A DNA stretch of 41,387 bases from a virus. Shown here in pieces: positions 29,960 through 37,991 of the stretch. The DNA lies in the IMG/VR virus record IMGVR_UViG_3300030098_003506, positions 1-41,387 of that record; one strand, 5' to 3'. Made by a program: the position numbers and the translations under genes. Under the pieces are notes generated by a model, which was given only the letters and a program-made list of their open reading frames with translations, was not told the DNA's origin and did not search any database. Each line of letters begins with the position of its first letter. The stretch's first letter is position 1.

Positions 29960-30481
29960 ATGAAAGACGATTTTGATGTATCGCCATTAAGAAAAAAGAA
30001 AAAGGTAAACTCAAGAGCTAAAGGTAACAGGTTCGAGAACAAGATTGCTAAGACTCTGAACGAGAGATTTGACACAAAAGAGTTCTGTCGCACCCCAGGA
30101 TCTGGGGCCTTTGCTACAACTCACAAGTTGCCTGAATACTTGAAAGTATATGGAGACTTAATAACTCCTGAAAAGTTTAGATTCATTATTGAATGTAAGA
30201 AAGGATATAATGATGAACAAGTAAGTGATTTATTAAATCCTAAATCAACAATTTCAAAGATGATAGCTCAATCTCATCGAGATTCCAAGAAATCTTCAAG
30301 AAAGTTTTTGTTGCTTATTGGTCAGAATCGAAAGGAGCCAATAGCTATAACCAACGAGTTAAGCCTGCCAGTTAAGGGTCCAAGCTTTGTGGGTTCTGTT
30401 GGTGATGTTAAAGTTGCAATGTTTAGACTTAGTGATCTAGTCAACATTGATGATTCTTACTTTTTCCTTGATGACGCCTAA
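29960..30481 (+). CDS. PD-(D/E)XK nuclease, Holliday junction resolvase-like
   Basis: The 173-residue protein has a basic N-terminus (SPLRKKKK), then the nuclease fold: RAKGNRFENKIAKTL with Glu26, GDLITP with Asp66 and FIIECKKG with Glu78 and Lys80. This E-x40-D-x11-E-x-K arrangement is that of archaeal Hjc- and RecU-like resolvases. In a T4-like phage it could replace endonuclease VII (gp49) for debranching before packaging. An AGAGG Shine-Dalgarno precedes the ATG by seven bases. The 3' end overlaps the convergent 785-residue gene by 45 bases. Confidence 0.75.
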   Translation: MKDDFDVSPLRKKKKVNSRAKGNRFENKIAKTLNERFDTKEFCRTPGSGAFATTHKLPEYLKVYGDLITPEKFRFIIECKKGYNDEQVSDLLNPKSTISKMIAQSHRDSKKSSRKFLLLIGQNRKEPIAITNELSLPVKGPSFVGSVGDVKVAMFRLSDLVNIDDSYFFLDDA

Positions 30482-32794
30482 AGCTTCATGAAGTTTGTTC
30501 AATGCATCCCACATCAAGCTTTCTCTTGGTGTGATCAATTTATCATAAGGAGCTAACCTATCAGGATTAGAAGTATCTGCTGCTCCTAATGGGTTAGGTT
30601 TTTTTGAAACAGTTCGTCTCTCACCACCCGCACCAAGGAATCTTATCTTCTTACCCTCTCTCGTCAGTGTGTCAGATTTTTTAGACTGTAGGTTTCCTCT
30701 TGTCATCGCTAGAGAGATTGAAGATTTTTTATTACCCGCCCTAGTAAAGGATAACCCACTCTGAGTGATATTTAAATCCCATGAATCATTGTTGAGCCTA
30801 ATAGACTTTGCAATCTCTTGATAAGCTTTGTTCTGAGTAGTAGTGTAGCTAATACCTTCGTTGAGCATGTTTGTCTGCAACACAGTGTTGTTACTATATG
30901 AGGCCCCCGCAGCATAGTTTAAGCCTAATGCATAAATCTGCACAGCCTTATTGTGCGGACCTCTTTCCTTTAGATTACTCATTAACGCAGGCATGAGAAG
31001 AGCGGATTTCATTTGAGATTCTATCTTTTTTCTTTCTTTATTAGTTTTAGAATTCTTGTATGCCGTAGCTTGTTTACTTAGTTTATTGAATAATTGGTTT
31101 CGTTGCGTGTCTGTGAACGTAGAGTTCTTCTGTATGTTGTTCAGTGTGGTCTTGATAATCTCGTTTAAAGCTTTAACTGTCACCTTTTTCCCGTTTACTT
31201 CTGTCTCTATGTTATTCGATAATGAGTTAATCTCTTTCCTAATCTGCATCTGCTCTTTGTGAATAGCATCAAACTCACCTCGATATTGAGCCATCGTCTT
31301 CGAACTTATTTCTTTTGTGAAAGTTTTCCATACGGGGTTGTCTTTAGCGTTACCGCTCATAAAATCCCCAGTGTTATTATCTGAAAAGCTCCCCATAATT
31401 GTGTTAGCATTTGCGATATAGTTTTTGTAACTAATCTCACCCACATACACTTGCTGCCCTGGCTTTAAGTAACCAGCATCAACTAACTCATTGTAGTAAT
31501 CTGTTTTGTTGAGGCTATCGAATAGATCTTTAGCATCAACAGCTTCTAGCTTCTCCTGATCTAAAGCTTTTTTAGCTGCACCCTCCTCATACCAAATCTC
31601 TACTGAGTCTTGCTTCCTACCTTTTTTAGTAACTTCTCCAGATCTGACCGATAAATCAGGTAGCCTTTCTTTATTGGATAAGGAAGCCACATGAAATGAA
31701 GCCTGAATATTCCTACCATTGTCTTCCAACAAACTCATCAGTTTATCAAACTCAGCTTGGCTCTCTAGTGGGATGGCAGCATCTCTAGCTGTCCTTAACC
31801 ATGTTTCGCGATTTTCGATTAAGGATCTAATCCCTGTTTCAATTTTAAGTGCTACGTCTTTAATTAACTTCTCAGATCTCTTACGTTGTTCCTCAGTAAG
31901 CGATTCTCTATTCTTGAAGTAGGTTCTACTTAATGCGAATAAGTCTGGGGGATACTCTAAAGTATTACCTCGTATATTACTTTCGCCTCCCAAGCTTTCG
32001 GCGGCTTCCTGTATTATATTGATCTCCTTAATGTCATCGCAATCACTGATCATGTTAGCTATTGCTCTGGCTTTACCTTTACTGAAGACAGTCCCTTCTT
32101 GCCCTTCACCAGAGTCAGTATACACTACCATGTCACCCTTGTCAGTGCGTTGAAACCTTTCGCAGTAACCTTCGGATCCTATACCGTTGAGAGCCTCAGC
32201 TAAATTAAAAGCTCTTTCCACACTAGACTCTCTCGGCTCGACTCTGTAGAATTCCCCTTCTTTTACCACAACTGGATAATCAGCCACTAAAGATCTCACA
32301 AGATTTCTAGCGTTTTTACCGCCATCACGACCAACGTTGCTAGCCTTTGCTTTATCCAGCAAAGTTATAAGGGGTTGAACTAACTCAGGATCTTTTATGT
32401 CTACACCTAATTCAGTTAACTTTTCATCTAAGACAGGGTCAATAACAGGTTGATCTGCTTCAGGGCTTGCCTCATCAACAAGGTAGCCTATCATTTTATT
32501 GAAAGCATCCTCAGGATTTTTACCCTCTGGGGGACTTAACCTCCCATTAAGATAAGTAGCCCTTTGAAAGCTATTTGCCCCTGTCAATTTTCCGCTTTTT
32601 GGATTGTACTTTACTGTTTTACCGTCTAGGGTTTGCCCCACATTTAAGTAGGGCGATGTAGGATCCTGAGAGAATTGTATGTTTGCGAGAAGACCCTCAG
32701 CCTGTTGAATGCGAGGGTCATCCTGTTGTTCCAACAATCTTAATTTTTTGTTGTGAACTTTGCTAAACCTTTTTAGTAAATCTCTTTTATCCAT
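30437..32794 (-). CDS. Large protein of unknown function in the tail locus
   Basis: A 785-residue protein with no motif that I recognise. It is hydrophilic, helical and Asn/Lys/Ser-rich, with a coiled-coil-like stretch near 500-600 (KEQMQIRKEINSLSNNIET) and no signal peptide, membrane segment or cysteine cluster. It follows the tube gene gp19, where T4 and many relatives have the portal gp20, but does not look like a portal. It has its own transcription signals: a hairpin terminator lies upstream and a CTATTATAA element three bases before the ATG. A virion or injected protein is a guess. The far 3' end overlaps the plus-strand nuclease gene. Confidence 0.6.
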   Translation of the reverse strand: MDKRDLLKRFSKVHNKKLRLLEQQDDPRIQQAEGLLANIQFSQDPTSPYLNVGQTLDGKTVKYNPKSGKLTGANSFQRATYLNGRLSPPEGKNPEDAFNKMIGYLVDEASPEADQPVIDPVLDEKLTELGVDIKDPELVQPLITLLDKAKASNVGRDGGKNARNLVRSLVADYPVVVKEGEFYRVEPRESSVERAFNLAEALNGIGSEGYCERFQRTDKGDMVVYTDSGEGQEGTVFSKGKARAIANMISDCDDIKEINIIQEAAESLGGESNIRGNTLEYPPDLFALSRTYFKNRESLTEEQRKRSEKLIKDVALKIETGIRSLIENRETWLRTARDAAIPLESQAEFDKLMSLLEDNGRNIQASFHVASLSNKERLPDLSVRSGEVTKKGRKQDSVEIWYEEGAAKKALDQEKLEAVDAKDLFDSLNKTDYYNELVDAGYLKPGQQVYVGEISYKNYIANANTIMGSFSDNNTGDFMSGNAKDNPVWKTFTKEISSKTMAQYRGEFDAIHKEQMQIRKEINSLSNNIETEVNGKKVTVKALNEIIKTTLNNIQKNSTFTDTQRNQLFNKLSKQATAYKNSKTNKERKKIESQMKSALLMPALMSNLKERGPHNKAVQIYALGLNYAAGASYSNNTVLQTNMLNEGISYTTTQNKAYQEIAKSIRLNNDSWDLNITQSGLSFTRAGNKKSSISLAMTRGNLQSKKSDTLTREGKKIRFLGAGGERRTVSKKPNPLGAADTSNPDRLAPYDKLITPRESLMWDALNKLHEALGVIKEKVRIINVD

Positions 32795-32797
32795 AAC

Positions 32798-32806
32798 TTA
32801 TAATAG
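32798..32806 (-). promoter_or_regulatory. CTATNATAG-type promoter of the 785-residue protein gene
   Basis: The minus strand reads CTATTATAA, eight of nine matches, three bases before the ATG at 32794. It lies just after the terminator hairpin of the tail operon, so the large gene appears to be separately transcribed. Confidence 0.5.
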
Positions 32807-32811
32807 ACAAA

Positions 32812-32842
32812 TAGCCCTCTCCCTTATTTAGGGAGAAGGCTA
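32812..32842 (-). terminator. Terminator hairpin after the tail tube gene
   Basis: TAGCC (32812-32816) and TCTCCCT (32818-32824) pair with AGGGAGA (32830-32836) and GGCTA (32838-32842) around one C-A mismatch, with a five-base loop. On the minus strand the stem is followed by only TTTGTC, so the U-tract is short and termination may be partial. Confidence 0.65.
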
Positions 32843-32862
32843 CCCGAATTAGATCTAAGAGG

Positions 32863-33450
32863 TTAGTTGATCTTGTCGTAGTCCACGAAGTCGTAGCGGA
32901 AGGTCACTTCGACAGTGGAGAAATCATTCGTGGCGTAGTTCTTCTCCGAGTATCTAACACCTGTGGGATACACACCATACATTTCGATGAAGGCATGTGG
33001 CTCGTTAGTGTTATCAAGCTCAAGAATAGTAAGTTTGTTAGCCTTGAATGATCTGTTCCCAGGACCACCAGGAGCAGCCAGCTTGGTCATGTCACCCGAA
33101 ATCGGATCATAGATTGTCTTAAACCAATTCCAAAGAGCAGGAGTGGTTTGAGTCAATAACTGATTATCAAAGGTGATCGTGACAGCCTCAGGCGTGAACT
33201 TACCAGGGTAGTACATCTTATCATTAAGACGATCAACAACGATGTCATCAACCGCACCACCAACCGGACTGACTTGCTTCGCAGCAGCAGTTAAAACTTG
33301 TTGGGTACCGATGAACTCAGGCGGAACACCAAAGAACTTCACTTCAAACTGATACGATCTTACAGCGTCGAGCTTCGTGGAGATCTTAGGAAGGCTCTTC
33401 CCAGGCTCAAAGTTCGCTCTGTAGTCGTTCTTTAAAAAACTATCTACCAT
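32863..33450 (-). CDS. gp19: Tail tube protein, T4 gp19-like
   Basis: The 195-residue protein has the tube-protein pattern: a strand-rich N-terminal half with YQFEVKFFGVPPEF (33-46), YYPGKFTPEAVTITFDN (80-96), a WNWFKTIYDP segment (107-116) and AFIEMYGVYPTGV at 153-165, then a C-terminal TVEVTFRYDFVDYD. It forms stacked hexamers inside the sheath. Slightly longer than T4 gp19 (163). It directly follows the sheath gene, eight bases apart, and ends at a terminator. Confidence 0.93.
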   Translation of the reverse strand: MVDSFLKNDYRANFEPGKSLPKISTKLDAVRSYQFEVKFFGVPPEFIGTQQVLTAAAKQVSPVGGAVDDIVVDRLNDKMYYPGKFTPEAVTITFDNQLLTQTTPALWNWFKTIYDPISGDMTKLAAPGGPGNRSFKANKLTILELDNTNEPHAFIEMYGVYPTGVRYSEKNYATNDFSTVEVTFRYDFVDYDKIN

Positions 33451-33458
33451 GATTATTA

Positions 33459-35501
33459 CTAGTTAATGGTTGCCGATTGGCTAGTGAGGTTGACCTCGAA
33501 GACAATCGTTTCAGCAGCCTTCGTAGGCTTGATTGTCACCGAGCACCAAAGCTCATTTCTATCAACTCTTGCGGGAGTGTTCGTTGTCGAGTCGCACTTA
33601 ACAGAACCTTCAACGATGGCTCTTCTAGCCAGAAGGTCGTCGAGGAACGGGTTGATCGACTCCTCGACCAGTTCCCATGTGAATTGATCGTTAGGCTCAA
33701 ACTGGAAGGGCTTACCAAGCTCAAGCAGAACCTTACGAGTATAGATCATCAATCTGCGGACGTTGACTCGGTCAAGAGCAGTTGGTGCTCTTTGCGTGGT
33801 CTTCTGACCAAAGATTGTAATACCCGTGGTTGGATCCTTAGTGATCGGGTTGATCGAGTTAGAGTAAAGGGCATCTCTATCGCCTTGGTTAAGAGCGATC
33901 TCAACGTCCGTAGGCTTAGTTAAACGCCCTCTTCGGAAACCAGCCGGAGCAAACCAAGGCTCCGAGACAGCATCTGTGAAGACGCACTGTCTAGCAGCAA
34001 AGATCGACGGATCATAGTATTCTTCTGCACCCGCAAAGGCGTTGAAGATCTGAACCCACGGCCAGTAAACGGCAGCGTAAGAGGAGTTCAGTGCAGTTGC
34101 TCTGGTTGCAGCGTCTTGACCGTTGATCCATTGAATCGCATCTTGAACCTCATCCAACCCAAACGGCGGAGCAACTAAGGCTAAGAAGTTTTTGGAAGAC
34201 TCAGCCAAAGTAATAAAGGCATTTTGAACAGCATCATCGGTAACACCAGGAACAATACCAATCGAGATGTTTAAAGAATCATCATCGAGAGCATAGATTC
34301 CAGTTTTCTTTGCAGCCGTTCCAATTAAGGACGTTGCATTAGTAGCACCACTATCCCCGTCAATAAATCTGTAGTCGCCATCAACAAGTTTCAAGAATCT
34401 AGGTGTAGCGTCTGGCCTGTTATCCAAGGCTGAACCACCTATGAAGCCACCCGCCGCTGCTGTCACGCCGAATGAGGAAGGAGCCTCATAATCACTTGTG
34501 TCTTTCTCAAGCTCCACAAACACGTATTCCGACTCATTATTGTCTTCATCAACATTAAGTAAGAACTCAACAGAATTGGCACTTGAAGCAGCAAGCTCAA
34601 TCGCATTGTAGGATTCAACTTGAGAGCCGCTGTCATTAATCACCAACTGATCCCTAACCGAGACGTTGTTAAGCTCAATTGAAATTCCTTGTGTTGAGCC
34701 ATCCCTAAGGCTACTAAAGTTGTAACCCATGCCAGGGTAGATTGAGTATGCATTGAGAGCAACGTCAGAAGAACTGTAGCCGCTGACCGTCACATTGTTA
34801 CCACTAACACCATAATTATCTGGTAAGAAGCCTTCATCGGCAACCCCCATGATATTAAGACCTGAGAAACCTAAAGGTTCTTGATCGTGTCCATCGAGGT
34901 AGTTAGCCGATAATTGAAGAGTTGCACCGGAACCTGCGAATCGGGAACCCAAGAAAACATCATTGCCATCAACAAATGCAAAGACATCCTGATTCCCAAC
35001 AATGCCAGGGTCAAATGCTTTTTCAAAAATCTTTGCACGGGTAACCGCAGAGGTGTCTCCAACTGTGTCTGTCGAGCTTACGAGAGTAACAACCCCCTGG
35101 GCACTCTTTGTGCCGTCGTTACTCTTCGTTTGATACAGGATAGAGGAGGCGTTGACGCTGGGAACATAGCCACTAACTAAAACTGCCGGAGACGCACCAA
35201 CAGTAATAGCGGCTGAGGCATAAGAGGAAGCAGAATCAGTATCAATACCTCTAACAAAGTACAATTGATTAGTAGCTTCTAACACTTCAAGAGCGCCTTC
35301 AAGCCCTTGGCCCAAAAGGGTTGTGTCTGGTTTACCAAACTTTCTAATGAGATTCTCTTGGCTCGTAATAAGAGTGGGCTTATTGATCGGACCTTTGTTA
35401 GCGAAGCCGACTATGCCTACAACGCTTGAGTTGATATTCGGGGTGAAAATCGAAATATCATTTTCAAGAACTACAACGGATGGACTGGTTGGAATTGCCA
35501 T
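33459..35501 (-). CDS. gp18: Tail sheath protein, T4 gp18-like
   Basis: A 680-residue contractile sheath subunit (T4: 659). The N-terminus (SVVVLENDISIFTPNI) carries the strand exchanged between subunits, followed by GIVGFANKGP and LIRKFGKPD. The variable middle (about 100-380) is Ser/Gly/Asp-rich, and the conserved C-terminal part includes WPWVQIFNAF, FAPAGFRRGRL, VNVRRLMIYTRKVLL and FEPNDQFTWELV. It contracts around the gp19 tube during injection. Start two bases after the preceding stop. Confidence 0.95.
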   Translation of the reverse strand: MAIPTSPSVVVLENDISIFTPNINSSVVGIVGFANKGPINKPTLITSQENLIRKFGKPDTTLLGQGLEGALEVLEATNQLYFVRGIDTDSASSYASAAITVGASPAVLVSGYVPSVNASSILYQTKSNDGTKSAQGVVTLVSSTDTVGDTSAVTRAKIFEKAFDPGIVGNQDVFAFVDGNDVFLGSRFAGSGATLQLSANYLDGHDQEPLGFSGLNIMGVADEGFLPDNYGVSGNNVTVSGYSSSDVALNAYSIYPGMGYNFSSLRDGSTQGISIELNNVSVRDQLVINDSGSQVESYNAIELAASSANSVEFLLNVDEDNNESEYVFVELEKDTSDYEAPSSFGVTAAAGGFIGGSALDNRPDATPRFLKLVDGDYRFIDGDSGATNATSLIGTAAKKTGIYALDDDSLNISIGIVPGVTDDAVQNAFITLAESSKNFLALVAPPFGLDEVQDAIQWINGQDAATRATALNSSYAAVYWPWVQIFNAFAGAEEYYDPSIFAARQCVFTDAVSEPWFAPAGFRRGRLTKPTDVEIALNQGDRDALYSNSINPITKDPTTGITIFGQKTTQRAPTALDRVNVRRLMIYTRKVLLELGKPFQFEPNDQFTWELVEESINPFLDDLLARRAIVEGSVKCDSTTNTPARVDRNELWCSVTIKPTKAAETIVFEVNLTSQSATIN

Positions 35502-35503
35502 GA

Positions 35504-35755
35504 TTAACTACTTTTACGGATGGTTTTTTTATTCTTAAGGTTAGGTTGGACAGGCACTGCTTGCTTGGGAGCCGGATCTGCGATGTTGATTATTTTTACT
35601 AATCTGCGATGAACCAAGTTCTCCGCAATCTTGCTTTTCCATGTAGGAGGAACTTCAAGCCTATCCTTAGGAGCCAAGAAAAAAGTTTTAGTACCATCCG
35701 GTGTTCCGAAGGGTATGTTTAAACCTTGCATACTTGTATTTTTAACAATTTTCAT
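35504..35755 (-). CDS. Small hypothetical protein between gp15 and gp18
   Basis: An 83-residue basic protein starting MKIVKNTSM with a Shine-Dalgarno GGAG seven bases upstream. It has a compact beta-rich part (FGTPDGTKTFFLAPKDRLEVPPTW) and a Pro/Lys-rich tail (PAPKQAVPVQPNLKNKKT). In T4 the position between gene 15 and gene 18 holds the terminase genes 16 and 17, which are absent here. No family recognised; a small tail- or head-associated protein is likely from position. Confidence 0.55.
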   Translation of the reverse strand: MKIVKNTSMQGLNIPFGTPDGTKTFFLAPKDRLEVPPTWKSKIAENLVHRRLVKIINIADPAPKQAVPVQPNLKNKKTIRKSS

Positions 35756-35770
35756 ATAAAAGCTCCTACT

Positions 35771-35790
35771 ATATTTACTACCCTAGAGAT
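35771..35790 (-). promoter_or_regulatory. Structural-gene upstream element TCTAGGGTAGTAAATATAG
   Basis: The minus strand reads TCTAGGGTAGTAAATAT before the gene at 35504-35755, within the 51-base gap after gp15. A near-identical block (TCTAGGGTAAATATAT) lies before gp13 at 37913-37928. It contains TAAATATA-like sequence resembling T4 late promoters (TATAAATA). Function is inferred from this recurrence. Confidence 0.4.
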
Positions 35791-35806
35791 TTAAAAATAG
35801 TTAATT

Positions 35807-36490
35807 TCAGCTTTCATCGAGGGTGATATTGAAATTAAACTCCTCAATTTCACCCGTATTTGTAAACGCAAACTTAGGACTGGGTATGTAGGTCTCTAAA
35901 GTGATGGACAAGGTCTTCTGAAGGATCCTGTCCCCAGTGTCAGACGCGGTAACATTTCCGACCTCTCGTTCGTTATTTATGAAGGCTTTATTATGGACCG
36001 AATAGAGGGTTTCAATGTTTAAATCAGGGCTAAACATCGAGAAGATATTGGACCTAATCATGTCTAAATCAGCTTTGTACTTACACCACAGATTGACCTC
36101 ATACGTAATATTTATTGGTCTGGGTGGTAAGCTGAGGACTCGTGTGGCTCTACGTTTTTTAGGATCATAAGCTTTCTCACTTATGATGTTTTGATATCTC
36201 ATCCTATTCTGATCGCTCTCTGTTTGAGTCTCCACAACTGTGATCATAGGGAGAATTAACGTATTATCTGCCTTTAAGCGACCCGCTATTCTTTCAGGGT
36301 TACCATGCGAGCAATTGATCTTAATTCTATTCCCGTTACCATCAATGTAGTACATGTTACCAAAGATGTGTAACATGCTACGAAGGCTCTCTTTATAGAC
36401 GTTATCAATTACAGGCAAAAGCTTGGTTGATGTAAGATCAACTATTTTGTTTCGCACACTCAAGTCGCTTTTAAGTGATTCCTTACGCAT
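35807..36490 (-). CDS. gp15: Tail sheath stabiliser/completion protein, T4 gp15-like
   Basis: A 227-residue protein with the gp15 central block: PINITYEVNLWCKYKADLD, then MIRSNIFSMFSPDLNIETLY (about 124-162), and a KTLSITLETYIPSP strand near 191-204. T4 has IKMIYELSIFTRYEDD at the equivalent place. gp15 caps the last sheath ring and joins tail to head. It follows gp14 with a one-base overlap and begins at an ATG at 36490, keeping the T4 order 13-14-15. Confidence 0.82.
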   Translation of the reverse strand: MRKESLKSDLSVRNKIVDLTSTKLLPVIDNVYKESLRSMLHIFGNMYYIDGNGNRIKINCSHGNPERIAGRLKADNTLILPMITVVETQTESDQNRMRYQNIISEKAYDPKKRRATRVLSLPPRPINITYEVNLWCKYKADLDMIRSNIFSMFSPDLNIETLYSVHNKAFINNEREVGNVTASDTGDRILQKTLSITLETYIPSPKFAFTNTGEIEEFNFNITLDES

Positions 36491-37035
36491 TAGTATCTGC
36501 CTCCTACCTGATCAGGACGATCAAAGAAATCTTGATTGTGAATGTCTTGAGAGTCTCTGAGGAGTTTCGCGTGTACCATTAAGTGATAAACACCATAGGC
36601 TTCAAAGCTATCCTCTTGAACCTCAAACACTTCAAACTTCATCTCTTGAAACTCAGGTTGAAGAACGTCACCAATAGCGATTGATCTACCCAAGGAGTTT
36701 TCCGTGTAAGATTTATTAAATACAAACACCTGATCTATTTGCATCTCAACACCAAATTGAGAAAGGTTCTCCTCTATTGGTCGAGGATCATAGTGAGCCC
36801 AAACAGTTACTGGTTCTTGAGCAATTGTTTTCTGTCTGGATTCTTGATACACATCATCAATGTCATTAGAGGGTATGTATTCAAACACTTTAATTCGTGA
36901 ACCAGACAACTTAATGTTTTCGTAGTCCACCATATTAAAGAGATTCTTATCGTTCTTCTTTTTGAATAACGATAACCTAGTGTCCCTCTCCGTTGGAAAA
37001 TTTGTAGGAGGGGTATTTACCTTAAATCTAGACAT
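36490..37035 (-). CDS. gp14: Neck protein, T4 gp14-like
   Basis: A 181-residue protein placed between gp13 and gp15, as in T4 (gp14, 256 residues). DDVYQESRQKTIAQEPVTVW (about 60-79) and FGVEMQIDQVFVFNK (about 94-108) are the recognisable parts. It forms part of the collar to which whiskers and tail attach. It is shorter than the T4 protein, and the assignment relies on position as much as on sequence. Confidence 0.72.
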   Translation of the reverse strand: MSRFKVNTPPTNFPTERDTRLSLFKKKNDKNLFNMVDYENIKLSGSRIKVFEYIPSNDIDDVYQESRQKTIAQEPVTVWAHYDPRPIEENLSQFGVEMQIDQVFVFNKSYTENSLGRSIAIGDVLQPEFQEMKFEVFEVQEDSFEAYGVYHLMVHAKLLRDSQDIHNQDFFDRPDQVGGRY

Positions 37036-37907
37036 TAGAAGATATCAAATAACGCAGGTGGTTCGATCTCAGTTTTGAGTTCCTCTACAAGCATCTCTTT
37101 CTCTCTCTGAGCTTCAGCAGATAATTCAGCACCATTCAGTCTCGTGCCACCGCCAGGGCCAGGAAGAGTCGCATATTTACCTCTGATACCACCTAGAATT
37201 TCTTTGGCTAATGCTAAAGTGTATCTCTGCAACCAACTCTTATACGCATGGTGTAGAGTATTAGGATCAAAAGCTCTAAACTCTAAGAGAACATCCTCGT
37301 CGTTGTTCTCGGGCACTGGCCAAATATGCAGAAACTTGTTGTTAACGAGTTGCCATGTAGACATCTGACCTAAAACATTCTTAACTTGTTTTAGGTATTG
37401 CTGCATAAGAAGATACTGGCTAACATTGTAATTGTTAAATAAACCAGTATTCGTAAAGAACATGATAGCAAAATCAAACTCAAGTGAGCCAGGGTTTGCA
37501 CCAAACTTGAAAAAATCTCTGCGATACCAACAGTCATTTAAGTTGTCTGCAATCTCTTGAGGAAGTTCGTAAACATTCTTATTTGCTTCTGTCTTAAAGA
37601 CAGCGTACTGTGTCATCCAATCAGGAGCATGATACTCTAATTTAGAGATGGCTTCATCCACACATATTTGAATTTGAAAGTCATCAAGTTCAACATCAAT
37701 GACTGGATGCCCTAGCTTTGCCAGAACGTAGTCTTTTATAGTCCTGTTAAAGGTCTTAAACTCGTTTACGTCCTTGGCATCCTTATTATTTAAATCAGTA
37801 TCCTTCGGACTTTTGTAATCTTTAAGGCGATTACCACCATATGTGCCGTAGGAAGATCCGTAGGATCTAACGACTGGTACTACTACTTTGTCTCCATACT
37901 CAGGCAT
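37035..37907 (-). CDS. gp13: Neck protein, T4 gp13-like
   Basis: A 290-residue head-completion protein (T4: 309). Key features: a GHPVIDVELDDFQIQICVDEA segment (66-86), YLLMQQYLKQVKNVLG (165-180), and the most conserved end SWLQRYTLALAKEILGGIRG (224-243) followed by GGGTRLNGAEL (252-262). It closes the portal vertex after packaging. The N-terminal 50 residues are Gly/Ser/Tyr-rich and variable. First gene of the neck-tail unit; its ATG is preceded by AAATATATTTGTT and no Shine-Dalgarno. Confidence 0.88.
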   Translation of the reverse strand: MPEYGDKVVVPVVRSYGSSYGTYGGNRLKDYKSPKDTDLNNKDAKDVNEFKTFNRTIKDYVLAKLGHPVIDVELDDFQIQICVDEAISKLEYHAPDWMTQYAVFKTEANKNVYELPQEIADNLNDCWYRRDFFKFGANPGSLEFDFAIMFFTNTGLFNNYNVSQYLLMQQYLKQVKNVLGQMSTWQLVNNKFLHIWPVPENNDEDVLLEFRAFDPNTLHHAYKSWLQRYTLALAKEILGGIRGKYATLPGPGGGTRLNGAELSAEAQREKEMLVEELKTEIEPPALFDIF

Positions 37908-37912
37908 AACAA

Positions 37913-37928
37913 ATATATTTACCCTAGA
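37913..37928 (-). promoter_or_regulatory. Structural-gene upstream element before gp13
   Basis: The minus strand reads TCTAGGGTAAATATAT six bases before the ATG at 37907. It shares TCTAGGGTA and AAATATA with the element at 35771-35790 and follows the capsid terminator directly. A T4 late-promoter-like role is inferred. Confidence 0.4.
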
Positions 37929-37931
37929 AAT

Positions 37932-37964
37932 GAAAAAAGGACTCAGTATAAAACTGAGCCCTTT
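37932..37964 (-). terminator. Rho-independent terminator after the major capsid gene
   Basis: AAAGGACTCAGT (37936-37947) pairs with ACTGAGCCCTTT (37953-37964) with one A-C mismatch and a five-base loop. On the minus strand it ends in CCTTTTTTC. It separates the capsid transcript from the neck and tail unit. Confidence 0.88.
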
Positions 37965-37991
37965 CTTCCGTTGTTAGCTGAGTGCTAGATC

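Noticed and set aside
29931-30093. N-terminal extension of the acidic-tail protein to 30093
   Set aside because: It would run through the divergent nuclease gene and across the perfect CTATAATAG element; the ATG at 29931 fits the spacing rule.
32812-32842. The hairpin after gp19 as a riboswitch or attenuator
   Set aside because: It is a simple single stem after a stop codon and before a separate promoter-like element, so a terminator is the simplest reading.
33477-33923. Plus-strand open frame opposite the sheath gene, and similar ones opposite gp23 (38040-38471)
   Set aside because: These arise from the codon bias of highly expressed structural genes; translations have no domain and there are no start signals.
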